A DNA stretch of 5,795 bases from an uncultured Lachnospiraceae bacterium (GTDB lineage: Bacteria; Bacillota; Clostridia; Lachnospirales; Lachnospiraceae). The position numbers and the translations under genes were made by a program. The notes under the pieces are model-generated. The model searched no databases. It was not told the origin of the DNA and was given only the letters and a program-made list of their open reading frames with translations. The stretch spans positions 1 to 5,795 of the forward strand of contig CAMNGO010000137.1 in assembly GCA_946538445.1 (NCBI GenBank). Reading direction: 5' to 3'. Below, piece by piece: positions 1 to 4,766 of the stretch. Each line of letters starts with the position of its first letter. Position 1 is the stretch's first letter.

Positions 1-230
1 AACCGGGAGAATCTATCATTGTCACAAAAGTGGAAGATGGAGTATTCAGTGTGGAAGGTCCCAAGGTGGAGAGGATGCTGGGATACACCAACCTGGAATC
101 CGAAAAGGGATTCGCCTTCTTCCAGAACTTTATGAAAGAAAACGGTGTACTTGACCGTCTGGAAGAACTGGGAATCCAGGAAGAGGACACAGTGAGGGTC
201 TTCTACCATGAATTTGACTACTATAAATAA
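1..230 (+). CDS. obg: Obg/CgtA family GTPase, C-terminal part (5' end outside window)
   Basis: Only the last 75 residues are present, read in the frame beginning at base 3 and ending at TAA 228-230. They match the Obg C-terminal (OCT) domain: the segment FSVEGPKVERMLGYTNLES, then a helix ending in FMKENGV, then LGIQEEDTVRV and a final EFDYYK. Obg is an essential GTPase that binds the large ribosomal subunit and acts in its late assembly and in stress control. The GTPase domain and N-terminal glycine-rich fold lie outside the window, so GTPase motifs cannot be checked. It is the first visible gene of the operon, 46 nt upstream of yhbY. In other Clostridia it commonly follows rplU and rpmA; that context is expected here but not seen. 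Confidence 0.9.
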   Translation, partial: PGESIIVTKVEDGVFSVEGPKVERMLGYTNLESEKGFAFFQNFMKENGVLDRLEELGIQEEDTVRVFYHEFDYYK

Positions 231-240
231 GAATCTGACA

Positions 241-260
241 CACGGATCATATGATCTGTG
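241..260 (+). repeat. 20-nt near-perfect palindrome between obg and yhbY
   Basis: CACGGATCAT is followed directly by ATGATCTGTG. The arms pair over 10 positions with a single G-U wobble in RNA, though the innermost pairs must open to form a loop. It ends 4 nt before the GAAAGGA ribosome binding site of yhbY and has no T-run after it. It is therefore not a canonical terminator. A processing site, a translation-modulating stem or a DNA operator are possible; none is demonstrated. Confidence 0.5.
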
Positions 261-276
261 ATAGAAAGGAACAGAT

Positions 277-564
277 ATGACAAGTAAACAAAGAGCTTAC
301 CTGCGTGGCCTTGCTTCGAATATGGATCCCATAGCCCATATCGGAAAAGCATCCATCACTCCCGAAGTGATCAATGCCATCAGGGAAGCCATCGATAAGA
401 GAGAACTGGTCAAAGTTGCCGTATTAAAGAACTGCTTTGACGATCCCAGGGAGATCGCAGAACTGGTGGCTGAAAGAACCAGATCCCAGGTCGTGACTGT
501 TGTGGGTAAGAAATTTGTACTATTCAAACAGGCAAGAGAGAACAGTAAGATTACCTTACCTTAG
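277..564 (+). CDS. yhbY: YhbY/YqeI family RNA-binding protein (CRM domain)
   Basis: This 95-residue protein is a single CRS1-YhbY (CRM) domain. Such proteins bind rRNA and associate with the pre-50S particle, so it probably assists ribosome assembly in the cytoplasm. Visible family marks are the N-terminal KQRAYLRGLA helix, the loop HIGKASIT at about 21-28, RELVKVAVLKN at 42-52, QVVTVVGKKFVLFK at 71-84 and a C-terminal ITLP like that of Bacillus YqeI. The loop is usually GKxG; here the second glycine is serine (GKAS). The ATG at 277 has AAAGGA at 265-270, 6 nt upstream. It lies 46 nt after obg and 16 nt before nadD, and the nadD ribosome binding site overlaps its stop codon. Length is normal for the family. 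Confidence 0.93.
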   Translation: MTSKQRAYLRGLASNMDPIAHIGKASITPEVINAIREAIDKRELVKVAVLKNCFDDPREIAELVAERTRSQVVTVVGKKFVLFKQARENSKITLP

Positions 565-580
565 GAAAGGAATACCATCG

Positions 581-1192
581 ATGGGAAGAAGAAAAAAAAT
601 AGGCATCATGGGTGGTACATTTAATCCGATTCATCTGGGACATTTGTTGCTGGCTGAAAGAGCCTACCACCAATTCGATCTGGATAAGGTCCTGGTGATG
701 CCTACCAAGAACACCTACTATAAAAAGATGCCGGAAAATGTTACAGAAGAACAGAGGATCGAAATGATCAAACTGGCTATAGAGGACAACGATCATTTTG
801 AACTGTCACTGGAAGAAATCAACCGGGAAGGAATTACCTATACCTATGAGACTCTATTGAATCTTACCAGGAATAATCCGGATTGTGATTACTATTTTAT
901 CATGGGTGCAGATTCCCTGTATCATATCGAATCCTGGTACATGGTGGAAGAAATCTTCAAGATGGCTACCATACTTGTGGCGGCCAGAGGAGTGGGAACC
1001 AGTTCAGTACTGGATAGTCAGATTGAATATGTCCAGAATAAATTCGATGCAGTGATCGAGAAGCTCTATGCCCCCATTATGGAAATCTCCTCCAATGATA
1101 TCCGGAAGAGAGTACAGAATGGAGAGAGCATACGTTATCTGCTTCCCCAGAGCGTCCTTCGATACATCGAGGAACATCATGTTTACGAATGA
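581..1192 (+). CDS. nadD: Nicotinate-nucleotide adenylyltransferase (NadD)
   Basis: NadD transfers AMP from ATP to nicotinate mononucleotide, making deamido-NAD in the cytoplasmic NAD pathway. The 203-residue protein carries the nucleotidyltransferase signature GGTFNPIHLGH at 11-21 with catalytic-type His18 and His21. It also has MGADSLYHIESW at 108-119 and a C-terminal EISSNDIRKR at 168-177, the ISSxxIR motif that contacts ATP phosphates. The frame is open further upstream to an ATG at 500. I chose 581 because AGGAAAGG (563-570) sits 10 nt before it, homologues start just before the KKIGIMGG strand, and the earlier start would overlap yhbY deeply. It is followed 12 nt later by yqeK, an arrangement conserved in Firmicutes. 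Confidence 0.96.
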   Translation: MGRRKKIGIMGGTFNPIHLGHLLLAERAYHQFDLDKVLVMPTKNTYYKKMPENVTEEQRIEMIKLAIEDNDHFELSLEEINREGITYTYETLLNLTRNNPDCDYYFIMGADSLYHIESWYMVEEIFKMATILVAARGVGTSSVLDSQIEYVQNKFDAVIEKLYAPIMEISSNDIRKRVQNGESIRYLLPQSVLRYIEEHHVYE

Positions 1193-1204
1193 GGAGAAAG
1201 GCAT

Positions 1205-1801
1205 ATGAAGCTTGAAAAAATCATGAATGCCATACGCAAGAGCCTCCCTTCCAAGAGATTTGAACATACTCTGGGTGTCACATACACGGCTGCCTGCCTT
1301 GCCATGCGGTATGGGGAAGACATGGAAAAAGCAAGGATTGCCGGACTGTTACATGATTCTGCCAAGTATATGTCCTCCAAGGAAAAGATACAGACTTGTC
1401 TGAAGAACGGTCTCTCTGTCTCAGAATATGAAGAGAAGAATCCGGAGCTTCTTCATGCAAAACTGGGAGCTTATCTGGCCAGGGAAGAGTACGGGATATC
1501 AGATCCTGAGATCCTGTCGGCCATTACCTGGCATACCACGGGAAAACCGGATATGACCTTACTTGAGAAGATCCTCTACATTGCGGATTATATGGAGCCA
1601 AATCGTGATCAGGCGCCCAATCTTCCTGAAGTAAGAAGACTGGCCTTTCTGAATCTGGATGAATGTCTCTTCCTGATCCTGAAAGACTCTGTCAGTTATC
1701 TGGCCAGTAGAAATATAATCATCGATCCAATGACACAGACTACCTATGAATATTATAAAGCCTTGCGGGAGAATCAGGGCGATATCAAAAAAGGAGAATA
1801 A
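1205..1801 (+). CDS. yqeK: YqeK, HD-domain bis(5'-nucleosyl)-tetraphosphatase (symmetrical)
   Basis: This is a 198-residue HD-superfamily metalloprotein. Firmicutes YqeK hydrolyses the alarmone Ap4A to two ADP. Metal-ligand candidates are all visible: His21 in RFEHTLGV, the HD pair His50-Asp51 in GLLHDSAKY, His84 in LLHAKLGA, His110 in ITWHTTGK and Asp128 in YIADYMEPNRD. The length is typical. The ATG at 1205 is preceded by GAGGAGAAAGG (1191-1201), which overlaps the nadD stop. It sits between nadD and rsfS, as in Bacillus. Some Clostridia carry a LytR-type gene between yqeK and rsfS; none is here. The assignment is firm for the family; the Ap4A activity is inferred from characterised relatives. 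Confidence 0.93.
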   Translation: MKLEKIMNAIRKSLPSKRFEHTLGVTYTAACLAMRYGEDMEKARIAGLLHDSAKYMSSKEKIQTCLKNGLSVSEYEEKNPELLHAKLGAYLAREEYGISDPEILSAITWHTTGKPDMTLLEKILYIADYMEPNRDQAPNLPEVRRLAFLNLDECLFLILKDSVSYLASRNIIIDPMTQTTYEYYKALRENQGDIKKGE

Positions 1802-1802
1802 T

Positions 1803-2159
1803 ATGGACGAATCTAAAAAAATGGCATTGATCGCCGTAAGAGCTCTGGAAGATAAGAAAGCGGAAGAGATCTCCATCCTGGATATCAGTGGGATCTCAAC
1901 TCTGGGAGACTATTTTATCATTGCAAACGGTGAGAACAGAAACCAGGTTCAGGCTATGGCAGATAATGTGGAAGAGAAGCTGGGGATAGCCGGGTATGAG
2001 CCAAAACATATCGAAGGTTATCAGACCGCAAACTGGATTCTGCTGGATTACAAAGATATCATTATCCACGTATTTGGAAAAGAAGACCGGAACTTCTATG
2101 ATCTGGAACATATCTGGATGGATGGAAAACCGGTAAAAAAAGAAGATCTTGCACTGTAA
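1803..2159 (+). CDS. rsfS: Ribosomal silencing factor RsfS
   Basis: This 118-residue protein belongs to the RsfS/YbeB/iojap family. The family binds uL14 on the 50S subunit and blocks subunit joining, lowering translation when nutrients are scarce. Family marks are AVRALEDKKAEEISILDIS at 11-29, the DYFIIANGENRNQVQAMAD stretch at 36-54, then HIEGYQTANWILLDYKDIIIHVF at 69-91 and RNFYDLEHIW at 96-105. The ATG at 1803 comes one base after the yqeK stop. Its AAGGAG (1791-1796) lies inside the last yqeK codons, so the two genes are probably translationally coupled. The open frame continues upstream within yqeK, but that start lacks a ribosome binding site and family support. It is the last gene of the operon. 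Confidence 0.95.
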   Translation: MDESKKMALIAVRALEDKKAEEISILDISGISTLGDYFIIANGENRNQVQAMADNVEEKLGIAGYEPKHIEGYQTANWILLDYKDIIIHVFGKEDRNFYDLEHIWMDGKPVKKEDLAL

Positions 2160-2199
2160 GGAAGAAATATATATCCTGAAAATACTATAAATAATGAAT

Positions 2200-2256
2200 A
2201 AGGAGTCATGACACTTGCGATGATCTAAACAGAATCGTCAGTGTCATGACTCCTTT
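2200..2256. terminator. Strong hairpin terminator between convergent rsfS and lexA
   Basis: The arms at 2201-2214 and 2241-2254 (AGGAGTCATGACAC and its exact complement) pair perfectly over 14 bp, with A2200-T2255 and T2215-A2240 extending the stem. After one mismatch the stem continues as GCGAT/ATCGT with one wobble. On the + strand TTTATATTATA follows; on the - strand TATTCATTATTTATAG follows. It can therefore serve both the rsfS operon and lexA. The T-tracts are interrupted, so efficiency in either direction is inferred. Confidence 0.82.
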
Positions 2257-2290
2257 ATATTATAAGTAAAATGACCGTTCAGACATTCGA

Positions 2291-2917
2291 TTAACAGAAG
2301 GAACGGAATAATCCGATCACTTTTCCAACGATGGAGAAAGAAGAACCTACAGGAACATAGATGGGATCCATGGTATCATTCTCAGGCTGCAGCCGTATCC
2401 TCTGACTCTCTTTGTAAAATGTCTTGACGGTAACAGAGTCATCCAGCAGGGCAACAACGATATCTCCGTTGGAAGCGACAGGTGTATCCTCAACCAGAAT
2501 GTAATCTCCATCATATATGCCGACATTAATCATGCTTTCCCCCTTAACGGTCAACATGAATGTCTGTTTATTACGGACGAACTCAGGCATAATGGGAAAG
2601 TATCCCTGGATGTTCTGGACAGCCAGAATGGGTTCTCCGGCAGTGACAGTACCCACGATCGGAACATTAACCAGTTCACGTCTGGCCAGATTAAAATTAT
2701 CATCCACGATCTCTATAGCTCTGGGCTTGGTAGGGTCTCTTCTTATATAGCCGTTCTTCTCCAAAGTCTCCAAATGGGAGTGAACAGAGGAGGTAGATCT
2801 CAAATTCACTGCGTTACATATCTCCCTCACTGCAGGAGGATAGCCATGATTCAGGATAGAATCCTTGATATATTCTAAGATTTCACGCTGTTTTGCACTT
2901 ATCTTACCGTAACTCAT
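2291..2917 (-). CDS. lexA: LexA, SOS response repressor and self-cleaving protease
   Basis: LexA represses DNA-damage genes and cleaves itself when activated RecA-ssDNA is present. The 208-residue protein has an N-terminal winged helix-turn-helix (about 1-70, including YPPAVREICNAVNLRSTSSVHSHL) and a C-terminal S24 peptidase domain. The scissile bond is Ala93-Gly94 in VGTVTAGEPI, the nucleophile is Ser128 in GESM and the general base is Lys165 in SVTVK. The spacings 93-128-165 equal those of E. coli LexA (84-119-156). The frame is open to 3025, but ATG 2917 is chosen because AAAGGAG (2926-2932) lies 8 nt upstream and homologues begin near ISAKQREIL. It is divergent from a yneA-like gene, as in Bacillus, and a LexA box covers its promoter start, implying autorepression. 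Confidence 0.97.
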   Translation of the reverse strand: MSYGKISAKQREILEYIKDSILNHGYPPAVREICNAVNLRSTSSVHSHLETLEKNGYIRRDPTKPRAIEIVDDNFNLARRELVNVPIVGTVTAGEPILAVQNIQGYFPIMPEFVRNKQTFMLTVKGESMINVGIYDGDYILVEDTPVASNGDIVVALLDDSVTVKTFYKESQRIRLQPENDTMDPIYVPVGSSFSIVGKVIGLFRSFC

Positions 2918-2934
2918 ATCTGATACTCCTTTAT

Positions 2935-2948
2935 CAAACGTATGTTTT
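2935..2948. promoter_or_regulatory. LexA box at the lexA transcription start
   Basis: On the - strand it reads AAAACATACGTTTG, matching 12 of 14 bases of the box at 3082-3095 on the + strand. It matches 10 of 14 bases of an idealised CGAACATATGTTCG. Its position over the predicted lexA start fits autorepression. Confidence 0.65.
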
Positions 2949-2952
2949 CTAT

Positions 2953-2981
2953 ATTTTATCACGAGAAAGAAAAGAAAACAA
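2953..2981 (-). promoter_or_regulatory. Putative sigma-A promoter of lexA
   Basis: On the - strand a -35 TTGTTT (2976-2981) and a -10 TAAAAT (2953-2958) are 17 nt apart. The expected start is near 2946, inside the LexA box at 2935-2948. The -35 is weak and no transcript data are available. Confidence 0.55.
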
Positions 2982-2987
2982 GTGTTT

Positions 2988-3001
2988 GGAACATATTTTT
3001 G
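2988..3001. promoter_or_regulatory. Possible weak LexA box upstream of lexA promoter
   Basis: GGAACATATTTTTG has a complete GAAC half-site but a degenerate right half (TTTT for GTTC). It matches 11 of 14 positions of idealised CGAACATATGTTCG. Its centre is exactly 31 bp from the next box, the spacing seen for the rest of the array, which raises its credibility. Confidence 0.35.
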
Positions 3002-3018
3002 CCTTGCTCTTAAAAATT

Positions 3019-3032
3019 CGAACATTCATTCG
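3019..3032. promoter_or_regulatory. LexA box upstream of the yneA-like promoter
   Basis: CGAACATTCATTCG has a perfect left half (CGAAC) and a right half one base off GTTCG. It lies 9 bp upstream of the -35 TTGACA. The match to the Firmicutes SOS operator is seen directly; binding is inferred. Confidence 0.65.
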
Positions 3033-3041
3033 TATTTACTA

Positions 3042-3070
3042 TTGACAATCGAATAGATGTTCGCTATAAT
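3042..3070 (+). promoter_or_regulatory. Consensus sigma-A promoter of the yneA-like gene
   Basis: The -35 is TTGACA (3042-3047) and the -10 is TATAAT (3065-3070), separated by 17 nt, so both hexamers and the spacing are consensus. The expected start is near 3077, giving a leader of about 50 nt. A LexA box fills most of the spacer. Such a strong promoter suggests a gene that is silent under LexA and high when LexA is cleaved. Confidence 0.9.
3050..3063. promoter_or_regulatory. LexA box inside the promoter spacer
   Basis: CGAATAGATGTTCG matches 12 of 14 positions of idealised CGAACATATGTTCG, with a perfect right half. It lies wholly between the -35 and -10 hexamers, so bound LexA would exclude RNA polymerase. 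Confidence 0.8.
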
Positions 3071-3081
3071 ACAAACACAGT

Positions 3082-3095
3082 TAAACATACGTTCG
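3082..3095. promoter_or_regulatory. LexA box just downstream of the expected start site
   Basis: TAAACATACGTTCG has a perfect right half and a left half with two changes in CGAAC. It begins about 5 nt after the expected start and ends 15 nt before the ribosome binding site. It is nearly identical to the box at the lexA start. Confidence 0.72.
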
Positions 3096-3110
3096 CTTTT
3101 TAAATAGATA

Positions 3111-3117
3111 AGGGAGG
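3111..3117 (+). promoter_or_regulatory. Ribosome binding site that fixes the yneA-like start
   Basis: AGGGAGG is only 1 nt from an in-frame ATG at 3119 and 10 nt from the ATG at 3128. The first is too close for initiation, so 3128 is the likely start. Confidence 0.75.
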
Positions 3118-3127
3118 TATGAAAACT

Positions 3128-3523
3128 ATGAAAAAGAGAGCAGTACAGATGAAGAAAAAAACCGGCAGAAGAACCACATCTGCCAGGAGCAGAAGACAGG
3201 ACACATCCAGATTATTCAAGAAGATCATCTTCGGAGTATCCTGCCTGGTTATGACAGCCGGTATCTTCGGAACCTACCACATGATGCATTCCGATATGGT
3301 CATGGTATATGCAGATGAACATTTATCCGAACTCCAGTATAAGATCGTGGAGATTAAAAAAGGTGACAGTCTGTGGAGTATCGCCAAAGAAAATATGACC
3401 CCGGGATTTCATGATGTGAATGAATACATTGAGGAAGTCAAGATCTGTAATCAGTTATCCTCTGACAAACTCTATGCAGGCAGTTATCTTATGGTTCCCT
3501 ATTATGAAATCATAGAAGAATAA
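3128..3523 (+). CDS. yneA: YneA-like SOS cell-division inhibitor (membrane-anchored LysM protein)
   Basis: The 131-residue protein has a basic N-terminal tail (1-32, with 14 Lys/Arg), one hydrophobic membrane segment at about 33-52 (IIFGVSCLVMTAGIFGTY), and an outward LysM-type domain at about 71-126. The LysM part reads YKIVEIKKGDSLWSIA, then an acidic helix, CNQLSSDKLYAG and YLMVPYYE. This layout matches Bacillus YneA, which blocks septation during DNA damage and is also divergent from lexA. Predicted topology is cytoplasmic tail in, LysM out. There is no signal-peptidase site that I can identify. Regulation by LexA is strongly implied by the overlapping operators. The basic tail is longer than I would expect for YneA. 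It could instead be another LysM peptidoglycan-binding protein; its division role is inferred from context and layout. Confidence 0.8.
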   Translation: MKKRAVQMKKKTGRRTTSARSRRQDTSRLFKKIIFGVSCLVMTAGIFGTYHMMHSDMVMVYADEHLSELQYKIVEIKKGDSLWSIAKENMTPGFHDVNEYIEEVKICNQLSSDKLYAGSYLMVPYYEIIEE

Positions 3524-3534
3524 TTTCTTCGGAA

Positions 3535-3558
3535 AAGAACATAAATCATTTTGTTCTT
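3535..3558. repeat. Small inverted repeat after the yneA-like gene
   Basis: AAGAACA (3535-3541) and TGTTCTT (3552-3558) pair over 7 bp around a 10-nt loop. It begins 12 nt after the stop codon. No T-run follows, so it may only be an mRNA-stabilising stem ahead of the main terminator. Confidence 0.4.
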
Positions 3559-3568
3559 ACATAAAGAA

Positions 3569-3631
3569 AGCCATCTCACAGTACGGAAATTATTGTCAGA
3601 CAATTTTTTCCGGAAGAGATGGCTCTGTTTA
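3569..3631. terminator. Long two-part hairpin terminator between yneA-like and recombinase genes
   Basis: An outer stem AGCCATCTC (3569-3577) pairs with GAGATGGCT (3616-3624). An inner stem pairs CGGAAA (3584-3589) with TTTCCG (3607-3612), and ATTG (3592-3595) with CAAT (3601-3604) around a short loop. On the + strand CTGTTTATTTATTG follows; on the - strand TTCTTTATG follows the outer stem. It lies between convergent genes and probably works in both directions. Confidence 0.75.
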
Positions 3632-3658
3632 TTTATTGTTCGTAGTTCAGGGAGTATT

Positions 3659-4732
3659 TCAGTTTCCCGGTTTTTTGTTTTTTTCTCTTAATTGCACTTT
3701 TCCTGCAGCCATTCGGCGACGCTGATCTTCCATAGCCGCATAATGTTTCCTGGTGGTATTTACATCACTGTGGCCCAGTACATCTGCTACCAGATAGATA
3801 TCACCGGTCTCTTTATAAAGCTGGGTACCATAGGTACTGCGGAGCTTATGAGGGGTGATCTTCTTGAGCGTGGTCACTGTGCGTGAGTATTTCTTCACCA
3901 GGTTTTCCACAGCACGGACACTGATCCGGCTTTTCTGCATGGATAGAAAGAGGGCGTCTTCCGAACCTTCTTTCGGCATGATCAGTTCCCGCTCATCCAG
4001 GTAATCAAGGAGAGCTTCCCGGACCTCCTCCCCAAAATACAGGATTACTTCCGCTCCACCTTTACGATGAACCTTCATTCCGTTTGTATCAAAATCAAGA
4101 TCCATGATATCTAATCCCACACATTCCGATACCCGGATCCCGGTACCCAGCAGAAGAGTAAGGATAGCCAGATCCCGGACCTTCGTCTTATTGTGGTACT
4201 TTTGCTGGGCCTTGGTAAGTTTATCCCCATTTTCCACGGAATCCAGCAGACGGGCGATCTCATCCACCTCAAGACGGGTGATGGCCCGTTCGTGATTCTT
4301 GGGCATATTCAGAAGACTGGCTGTATTTTTCTCAATCTTCTGCTTGCGGTAAAAGAACTTATAAAAAGAGCGGATGCTGGCAGTCTTACGCATCCTTCCC
4401 CGTTCATCGTTGGAGTGGACTTTATTATCTTCATTTTCGTAAAGCTTAATATAATCCAGATATTCCTCCAGCTGTGTCAGGCTTATCTCATCCAGGACTG
4501 TCACCGGCCAGGAGACCAGTGGATCTTTACATAGATTGGGATATTCTTCCATCAGAAAATGAAAAAATATCTTCAGATCATAAGCATAGGCAATCCTCGT
4601 CCTGGAAGAAGTCGTAGGTTCTATTCCACGGAAAAATTCTTTACAGAAGGAGGGAAGTTCCCTGCAAAGCCTTCTAAGCTTTAATTCATTATCTCTGTTA
4701 ATTTGTTCGGAGTAGCTTGGATTCTGTTTCAT
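3659..4732 (-). CDS. XerC/XerD-like tyrosine recombinase
   Basis: This 357-residue site-specific recombinase has an N-terminal SAM-like core-binding domain (about 25-140, with TRIAYAYDLKIFFHFL and ASIRSFYKFFYRK) and a C-terminal catalytic domain (about 150-340). The full active site is visible: Arg200 in GTGIRVSE, Lys224 in HRKGG, His295 and Arg298 in TPHKLRSTYGT, His321 in LGHSDVNTT and nucleophile Tyr331 in KHYAAM. A linker of about 18 residues (168-185) before RDLAIL is longer than in E. coli XerC. The frame is open to 4861, but that would overlap ttcA. ATG 4732 lies 34 nt after ttcA, with GAGGA 13 nt upstream, a somewhat long spacing. No excisionase, att repeats or phage genes adjoin it, so chromosome dimer resolution is as plausible as element integration. 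The specific role is unknown. Confidence 0.88.
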   Translation of the reverse strand: MKQNPSYSEQINRDNELKLRRLCRELPSFCKEFFRGIEPTTSSRTRIAYAYDLKIFFHFLMEEYPNLCKDPLVSWPVTVLDEISLTQLEEYLDYIKLYENEDNKVHSNDERGRMRKTASIRSFYKFFYRKQKIEKNTASLLNMPKNHERAITRLEVDEIARLLDSVENGDKLTKAQQKYHNKTKVRDLAILTLLLGTGIRVSECVGLDIMDLDFDTNGMKVHRKGGAEVILYFGEEVREALLDYLDERELIMPKEGSEDALFLSMQKSRISVRAVENLVKKYSRTVTTLKKITPHKLRSTYGTQLYKETGDIYLVADVLGHSDVNTTRKHYAAMEDQRRRMAAGKVQLREKNKKPGN

Positions 4733-4766
4733 TACTGATATATTATCCTCATTATTAATAAGCAGG

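Noticed and set aside
500..580. Longer NadD start overlapping yhbY
   Set aside because: No ribosome binding site fits and the extra 27 residues are not part of the family fold; ATG 581 has a good site.
2160..2290. Small RNA or riboswitch between rsfS and lexA
   Set aside because: The stretch is explained by a single terminator hairpin between convergent genes, and there is no promoter evidence within it.
2918..3025. Longer LexA start
   Set aside because: The extension runs through the lexA promoter, a LexA box and the ribosome binding site, and homologues start at the later methionine.
3119..3127. Earlier in-frame ATG for the yneA-like gene
   Set aside because: It lies 1 nt from AGGGAGG, too close for initiation; the ATG at 3128 has a normal 10-nt spacing.
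3535..3558. GAAC...GTTC as another LexA box
   Set aside because: The half-sites are 12 nt apart instead of the 4 nt of Firmicutes LexA operators; it is better read as a small stem.
4193..4534. 113-codon frame opposite the recombinase gene
   Set aside because: It lies entirely antisense to a well-supported gene, has no good ribosome binding site, and resembles no protein family I know.
3659..4732. Recombinase as an integrase of a prophage or integrative element
   Set aside because: No tRNA target, flanking direct repeats, excisionase or phage genes are visible, and it appears co-transcribed with ttcA. It is not excluded beyond the window.
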